Below are positions 57,546 to 64,000 of a stretch of DNA of 64,000 nucleotides, piece after piece. Source of the DNA: Haemaphysalis longicornis (Eukaryota > Arthropoda > Arachnida > Ixodida > Ixodidae). The stretch covers positions 39,130,711 through 39,194,710 of the forward strand of contig CM023450.1 of assembly GCA_013339765.2 (NCBI GenBank), given 5' to 3'. The notes under the pieces were generated by a model. That model was not told the origin of the DNA and made no database searches. It saw nothing but the letters and a program-made list of their open reading frames with translations. Positions within the stretch are counted from its first letter, which is position 1. Each line of letters starts with the position of its first letter. The translations under genes were made by a program, and so were the position numbers.

Positions 57546-59143
57546 TTTAATTTTTTGAAGAATGTTAGGTCCTCCAGGCGCCAGCTTTTAAACAGTATCT
57601 CTCACTGCTCAGGTGAAACGGAGGTAGGAATGGTGGCAGTTGGGGATTTACGTGCGGTCTACAACGATGTACCTAAGTGAAAGTACCTTATTGACAACAG
57701 AATTTACATTCTGCTGAATAATGTGTCGGGGAGAATCAATGCATTCTTACAGGGTGCACAAAAGGATATCTTCGAATTTGTCTAAGTGGGTGTTGGCTTT
57801 TGCTAACTGATTTGTGGGGGCTTGGAAATGCCTGTCTGGCAGGTCTGTATTGCTGTGTAATTTCTTTATAGGTAATAAGAGTTGTGGGGGTGGCGGGAAC
57901 TTTAGAAGCTTGGGTGGGCGAGATCCCGAGCCTGTCGATGCGCGAAATTCCGAACGTTTCGTTTCAGGGATGCAGAAGAGTTTGCCATCGCCCTGTCCAT
58001 CACCCAGTGCTCTGTCAAAACCGTAATAACAGATTCCGAAGTATCTTGCTGGAGTTCCCTTACAAGTATCGTGTCCAGAAATGTCATCCAGGAGATCCAG
58101 AAATGTCACCCAAAACACAAAAAGAGCGCGAACCCCTTCCAGTAAACTCCGTCTCATTGACGAGCAATAAGTTTACTCATCGACACGTTCGCGATGTCTC
58201 TAACTGAGCATGCGAGGTCCCGGCCGACATGGTGTCTGTCTACACGTATCGTGGTGTCATCCCCATGCATATCCCCACACAAATCGCCATAGGGATAACA
58301 TATAAGTGCAGTCGTGGTAAGGGCACCACGCTGTCCATGCCCTCCAGGGAGTTCAAAATGCTAATAGAACCCTCAGCCTCTCTCACGCATTCCAAAAAAG
58401 TAGGGCGTAAGTTGTGTCATTTCCACCCCTGCCTCGCTGCCAAGAACGATTATAAAGCGTCAGTGTTGTTCGTTTGCTACGGCTCATTTCCGACAAATTT
58501 CATGGCCTTTATCTAACCAGACGTAGCGGTAGAGAAGGCGAGGCCCAGCCAATATTTTCTTACACCCTGGGCGCAGCCGAGGAGAGTCGTAAGGGTAATG
58601 GGCTCCATGGACATCCTATAACGATGTTGGGACTGGTGAAGTCAGAAGCTGATAGGGAAAGAGACGCCTTCGTATACATTATAATAATCTTGACCTAAAT
58701 ACATTTCATTTGCTGCGTTGATCAGTCTCGAAGGCCAACTGAAAGGTCTATCGTGCAAGTAGTTTCACCTTTGTGCCTGCCAGTTCCGCGCGTTTGTATG
58801 CACCAGAATACCTGTGTTTTTACTACACATCATCATGCAGCCAGATTAGATTAAATGGAGACACGCGTCCTGTACAAAAAGAAAACAACTAATCAACAGA
58901 AACTTAAGCAGAGTAGATTTTAGCAATTTCACTAGACAAGGTTGTAACTTTGTGCGATCAGGAAAATAGACCGCGAACAATATTGTCGTCCCTGGAAGTA
59001 TCCACGGGGGACTTAGCGAAGCAAGTCATTTGATATGTTGATTCATTGTAACTAAGTTATTAATTGCTTTAGTTGTAGTAGACCTCTCACCTTTCCCAAG
59101 TGCCCTGATGTTACACATGTCTTTTTTACCTTCTCTGACGCAG
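57546..59143. other. GH18 intron 3, right part
   Basis: No recognised gene or repeat. Ends with a pyrimidine stretch and CAG acceptor at 59141-59143. Confidence 0.4.
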
Positions 59144-59303
59144 GTACTCTGATTTCGTTAATGTAATGTGCTACAACTACCACCTATTTCACAAGCGCAA
59201 AAATTACACGAGGCACAACAGTCCCTTGTTCAAGAACGAAGAGGAATTAAAGAGCCACCGATTAAGCCCACAAGCGAAGAAGTTTTTTGAGAAGGCGTAC
59301 ATT
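59144..59303 (+). CDS. GH18 protein, strand-6 exon
   Basis: YSDFVNVMCYNYHLFHKRKN, then RHNSPLFKNEEELKSHRLSP and KKFFEKAYI, corresponds to family YxDFINVMTYDFHG...GHNSPLY. The acceptor ACGCAG|G at 59142-59143 supplies the base completing the Lys codon split at 46932, and the donor ATT|GTAAGT is consensus. In active chitinases the motif is MxYD, whose Asp helps bind substrate. Here it is MCYN, an Asp-to-Asn change. The upstream intron is 12.2 kb because a full-length LINE sits in it. No convincing downstream exon is found up to 64000, so the last two strands and any chitin-binding domain lie beyond the window or are lost. Confidence 0.9.
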
Positions 59304-60257
59304 GTAAGTTCGCTGCTTTTTACATTTAGATTGCCGTGCGGAATTGCGTAACAGAGGAATAACTTGTGAATAAAATGGGTTCTTCTCAAACAGCTAACAA
59401 AAGGCCACTCTCTAAAGCTGCCAAATGTGCTGTGCTTTGAAGGTAAAATGAATAAAATTAATTTAGGTAAATGACGAATGAATGCTAGTCAACGCTCGCA
59501 AGCACGACCTAAATCGCAAAAATTGTACTTTACTATATTGAAAGTCTCTCATGCAGTGTGAGGACAGTAAAAAAGGAGGGAAAAGGTTTCACACAAATGA
59601 ATTTGCAAAACCTAAAATATTAGATTCGAGACGTAACTACCTGAATGACGTCAATATCTTATTCGGTACTTCAAGAGGATCGTTCCGATAGGTCGGATGC
59701 AAAATAAATAGATGTCGTTGGCACTCCATTATTGCCTGCGCGCAGGAATAACTACAAAGGGGCAGGGCGACAGAGGCGAAAGGTCTCAATCATAATGTGC
59801 CCATGTCTTTTTTTTTTTGCCCTTGTCCCTCGGAGACGAAACGGCTGAATCAACTGCAGCTGTTGTCAGCCAGCCAGCCCACCAGAAAATGAATTTGAGA
59901 ACGTGTGTTCAGAAGCAACATTTCCTGGCTGGTGCACGTAGAATGATTTTAACTAACCTTTTGCGAGTCACTGCCATTTCTACGGGTGCTAGGCACCCTT
60001 TCAGTCCATTTAGCATTTTATAGCGACAGCTGTGAAGAGATAGTTATATGGGGTGTTTATGTAGGGGGTTATTCTCGGCGGGTGTCTTGCACCGTGTGAG
60101 CGTGACTTCCCCGATCACCATCGCCGATATCGCGACACGCACCCTACCCAGCGTAGATAACAAAAACGAAGTTGCATTGACACTTTGGAAGTTGGTGGGA
60201 TAAAATCCAGGGCGAACTACTTCTGAAGCAGGAACATAATCACATGGTAACGCATCA

Positions 60258-60400
60258 TTTTCAAGGACGTTAGTCTTTCTTGGGATAATTAAATGCGAAA
60301 ATTTTGACCTGTCTGTCTGTCTGTCTCTAGATTGAGCCGGCCGGCCAAAACCTGAAAGAATTATTGAACAAGTCGTTTATACCGGCAAAACATTTCCAAA
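60258..60400 (+). repeat. Dispersed repeat copy (GTCTTTCTTGGG family)
   Basis: TTAGTCTTTCTTGGGATAA, GCGAAAATTTTGACC and (CTGT)n correspond to 9985-10080 in the same orientation. Continued similarity toward the TTTATACC-..CATTT region is weaker. Confidence 0.5.
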
Positions 60401-60559
60401 CGACGTAATATTCTGGCAGACCATTTTAGTGGACATTGTTCGGCAAAAAGAAAGTCTTAAGCATATTTGAAGCAAAACATGAATATACAACTGTTCTTGT
60501 ACTTAAAAATAGACGTGGGGGTAATGTTTGCGACAGCATAAGAAAATGCGTTAAAACCA

Positions 60560-60765
60560 GCGCGTCGAGCCGGAACCGAACCGATATTTTTAGCCGTAAC
60601 TGAACCCGAACCCGAACCGTTACTTTTGGAGCACGCTGAATCCGAACCGGAGCTGAACGGAAAGAAGGGATAACGGTTTCCGGTTCACTACGAAGAGGTT
60701 GGACCACCCGCTGTTGATAATGCGCGGTCAACGACATTCGCTACTTTTCTCTTTCGCACCATCAA
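60560..60765 (+). repeat. GGTTCG/ACCGGTT-rich dispersed repeat, copy 3
   Basis: GCGTCGAGCCGGAACCGAAC, CTGAACCCGAACCCGAACCG, then AGGTTGGACCACCC and TGTTGATAATGCGCGGTC, parallel to the complement of 45410-45628. No adjoining microsatellite here. Confidence 0.75.
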
Positions 60766-61127
60766 TTTCGTAACTTCTCATGCACTTTCCCCTTCAGATA
60801 TGTCAACACTATCAATGCTCTCTTCATCGTTACAACATTAGGATATGCGTGCGTAAAACTTACAATGGTATGATAATGCTGGTAGAGCGAGCAGAATGCC
60901 GGGCCAAGCAAACGGCATGTCGCAAAATCGGCCGCCTGCAGGCGATATCAAACATCTATTTTGACCTTACCTCGCTGGGACTGTGTAAGGGCAATCGGGT
61001 CGCAAGATTGCCTCACTGCTTAAATGCAAGCGCCGACACCCAAAATGTGCCTACCTGTTGCATTTCATAAAGTTCTGTAAAAAGGTCGCACCCTTGAAAG
61101 TGTAAATAATTGACAAGTGTGACCCTC

Positions 61128-61318
61128 AAAGCAGCTCGGTGGCTGAGCCCTTTGCTCCTGACCGCATGGACGCGGGTTCGACCACCGCATGGAACGCACT
61201 GCCATTTTTCCATGTAGGTGAAAGACGAAAACTTCAATGTGTCAAATTTTTGACTGCACGTTAAACATGCCCAGGTGGTCTATATTGCTCGGCCGGCCTG
61301 CATTATACAGTGTGTCTC
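61128..61318 (+). mobile_element. SINE-like element with intact-looking box B
   Basis: AGCTCGGTGGCTGAGCCC is a tRNA-like head and GCGGGTTCGACCACCG contains a good box B (GGTTCGACCAC). A GGTGAAAGACGAAAAC body, TGCACGTTAAACATGCCCAG and GGTGGTC follow, as in the SINE family. No target-site duplication is clear. Confidence 0.65.
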
Positions 61319-62767
61319 ATAGCACAGGAGTAGCTTCGTGGCATGAAACCCATGGATATTTTTGGTAAGTGTGTTTCTACTGGAAAGCAGAAACGACAGG
61401 ACCTACCACGATTTGAAATCGCTCCAAGCCGAGTTCTCCCACGAATTTCTGCTCTTTTTGCCGCCTTCAGCCATCGGATAAGCAAAGCTCCAAAGGGTAG
61501 TTTTTTTACCCTATACATCCCTTCCTTTGTCCGACCTTTCACAACCAACATGCTATCACTGCTAAAGCAGCAAGGGCTGTGGTGCCTGGTTTAATAATCA
61601 GTAGTTCAGGACCCGTACAGCGGGCAAGTTCGCGATTTTTAACGTATACATACTACAAGGAGAATAGATACAGCAAAGAAAACTGCTAGCGCATCGTAGG
61701 CACTCTATTCTCTTGCAAGAAACTTTATCCTCGACCTTGCAGGCACTACGCATTTTGTCTTAGAAGAGATAACAACATCTTAATGAGACTACACACGCGC
61801 AAAGGCAGGACCATCCCGTGCTGCCGCATTTGCCCAGCGCTCATCATTTGCACTTGTACTGCTGTTTCGTCTCTTTCAGCGCTGCTTCGTTTTGGAAGAC
61901 GCACTTTCACTGACTAGACTAACTTGCTATTCTGATGCTCCTGCTACTCATTCGGAAGGAAAGGGGAGGGCTGTTATTGACAAATTAAAAAAGCGCCTTC
62001 CCAAAAAAGTTCTATCTCGTTATTCATGCGTCCGAACCCCGTTTCAGCTTGCAATCAGCATAATCTTCTAATAAGATTCCGCAATGTATCGGAGGTAAGA
62101 ATGGCGGTTGTCACGAGGAACGGAGACTTATTAGTGGTGACGCACACATGTTTAATAGCTATTTCCAAAGGCATTGCAATGACCAGAGCATTATAAGGTT
62201 GCTGAGCATTAACTAAATTTCACCTTTAACAAATGTTTCGCTTACACCCCCGAGAAGGTGACTGCTAAAAATTATTCTAGGTGGACAAACAATCGAATTC
62301 ATAGGTGGCGTTTTCTTGGTCGCCCTAGGATTTTTTTCTTGGGCTACAACTGATGAAAAAAACACCTCCCCGGTATTTAACCTCGTCGGCACGCAGGCCC
62401 AACTCCAAAAGTTTAACGTTCACGGTGATGGGCAATTCCGGAGAGGAGATTGCGATTTCAACAAAAAAAGGAAGCGGGAGAAAGTCTATTTCACAGACAG
62501 CATGACCCTTGGTGGTTGTTTCAACTAATATCTAGGACAACATAAAGGTTGGGAGGAAAAATAGCTGGTAAACCTTCACTACTTCATCTGTTTTCCTTAA
62601 TATCTGGCCTAATTGCTTACCGTTGTCTTTAAATTGCCCAGTTTTTATTCGAAAACGCAGTATTTTGAATGCACCAAAATGGTAATTAGTCTAATGGTTG
62701 CTTTAAGCTACAAACACATTTTTTCAAACATTTTTTTTTGCACTTTCGGTAATAAGTGAACTCACCG
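61319..62767. other. Unassigned stretch
   Basis: No exon compatible with a GH18 continuation in phase 0 and no recognised repeat. Confidence 0.35.
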
Positions 62768-62890
62768 GACATGTTCGCGAACCGGTTTGGGTTGTGATTT
62801 AGTGGAACCGTAAGTGAACCGGAACAAAATTACTTTTCCCGAACCCGAACCGTAACTGAACCGGTATTTTTTCGGTTCGACACACTGGCT
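62768..62890 (-). repeat. GGTTCG/ACCGGTT-rich dispersed repeat, copy 4
   Basis: The complement reads GTGTGTCGAACCG, AAAATACCGGTTCAG, CGGTTCGGGTTCGGG and CACTAAATCACAACC, the order seen at 43391-43520. Confidence 0.65.
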
Positions 62891-62994
62891 AAAACAATAT
62901 TTTAACCCCGAAATACAAAAAGACCTGGCACTCAAGCCTTGGACTCGTGGCTCCACGGCCAAGTAATAGTAAGAAAATGTCCCAACAGATGGCG

Positions 62995-63215
62995 CGTTGC
63001 AGTGGAACGCGGGAAAATTGAATTCATCAAACGTTCATTGGGTTTATCATGGGAGGGCAGAGACAAGAAAGGAAAAGAGTGAGAGAGGTGGGACGGGGGA
63101 GAAGAAAGGCGTTACGTAGCAGCGACGGCAGAATACTATCGTCTTTCAATGACATTTGCAGCAAAGTGAGCAGATACCCGCCCAATTTTTTTCTCCTTTA
63201 TAAAATGGTGCTATC
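62995..63215 (+). repeat. Dispersed repeat family copy 3 (GCAGTGGAACGCG...ACATTTGCA)
   Basis: TGCAGTGGAACGCGGGAAAA, a purine-rich centre, CTATCGTCTTTCAATGACAT and GCCCAATTTTTTTC align with 14212-14440. Confidence 0.6.
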
Positions 63216-64000
63216 CATGTCTACACGAAAAAATAATCACATGAAAAACAGAGATCACAGATAACGAGCCCATGTAACGAGTTACATATTACAGTTTTAT
63301 ACACCCGCGTTGCGACCCATTTTAGAAGAAAGGAGGCAGAAGGGAAATTCATCAGAGCTTCTAGATTTGGGCGAATCCTGAAGTTCGAAGCAGGAACGGA
63401 GAATTACGTGCCGTTACTGTTCCACGCGCAGTGCGCACCCATATGTGACACGGTAAAGGTACCCAAAAGAAGAATTGGTGAAGAATGTCAAGGCCACTTG
63501 CAAGTATATCTCGAAGCTCATCTGCCCCAATCCAATTTCCACGCATAATCGCAACAAAAAGCTTAGGCTCGGGTTTTCTCCTTTCTGGTCTCAAAGTAGG
63601 ACTAAAAAACTGGCCTAGTCCAATGCTGTTCTTTCAAAATCATTGTAATTGCGTAGCGGCACGGGAGAAGCTGTCGCTGAAGGTAGCATCACATAGGAGT
63701 GATCTTCTATGAATTTCGTCCAGGGTTCCCATTCGTTAAGTATTTCTTGAAACAGGTGGCTGCGGAGCAAATAGGTCTTCAGATTTTGCGAAGGGGAGGC
63801 TTAACCAGGACAACTTTTGCTTCTGTCCTCCTAACTGACATGGACAGCGAGGAAGCTACATGGTGCCATCCTGTTCTGCCGTAGCTGGCTCCGGTCCAGG
63901 TGGCAAATCTTCACAGACCAACCAAACTCAAAGTCATTTGTTCGTCGGCTCCATACGGCCTTCCTCCTACTGCGCCTTCTGTAAGGTGGCCCCTACAAAA
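63216..64000. other. Unassigned right end
   Basis: A plus-strand frame from an AAACAG acceptor-like site at about 63757 to TAG at 63882-63884 is in the right phase to follow the GH18 exon, but its peptide (GLQILRRGGLTRTTFASVLL) does not match GH18 strands 7-8, so I do not call it an exon. Confidence 0.3.

Noticed and set aside
63757..63884. Possible next GH18 exon in correct phase after an AAACAG acceptor
   Set aside because: The peptide does not resemble GH18 strands 7-8 (no PTYG-like or terminal Trp motif), and a stop follows within 43 codons.

Overview
The window is a repeat-dense eukaryotic chromosome segment, most likely from a hard tick (Ixodida, probably Metastriata). The main reasons are a tRNA-derived SINE with intact box A/box B promoter elements and tick-like tail sequence, tick-type RNase H-bearing LINEs, Penelope-like elements, and an intron-split GH18 (chitinase-family) gene. 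There are no bacterial-style operons, rRNA genes, CRISPR arrays or intact functional tRNA genes. The species call is inference from repeat families I recognise by eye, not from a database search.

Layout. 0-26 kb is a graveyard of truncated retroelements, mostly on the minus strand: LINE pieces at 1-1080, 6270-6785, 10439-12105, 14813-15286, 16930-17700, 21500-24060 and 25640-25985, a plus-strand LINE endonuclease at 15855-16430, a Penelope-like GIY-YIG fragment at 2310-2875, two SINEs with perfect 14-bp target-site duplications and a third truncated one, a TTAA-type MITE and a palindromic MITE. 26-41 kb has little recognisable coding sequence but holds two perfect palindromes (26.03-26.10 kb), a 122-bp tandem repeat (30.3 kb), a 2.35-kb foldback-like element with long structured ends (31.9-34.26 kb), a tRNA-like element (34.4 kb) and a second probable Penelope end (35.7-36.2 kb).

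41.3-59.3 kb carries the only host gene I can support: four plus-strand exons (41297-41600, 42623-42770, 46808-46932, 59144-59303) that join in phase into about 245 residues of a GH18 TIM barrel with a complete DGLDLDWE catalytic motif. The first exon(s), the C-terminal third of the barrel and any chitin-binding domain are not found. Its 12.2-kb third intron holds a 6.56-kb full-length antisense LINE of the I superfamily (50010-56567), bounded by a perfect 14-bp target-site duplication, with ORF1, endonuclease, reverse transcriptase, RNase H and a terminal zinc finger, but broken by about six frameshifts and a YADD-to-YAVD change.

The most unusual structures are (1) three LINEs whose sense 3' ends are AATAAA followed within about 12 nt by a (CT)n tract instead of poly(A); (2) two LINE fragments sandwiched between long direct repeats of about 470 and 230-257 bp whose inner ends abut the element; (3) the foldback-like element with 68-bp subterminal repeats and a perfect 35-bp hairpin in one arm; and (4) a dispersed GGTTCG/ACCGGTT-rich family in and around the GH18 locus.
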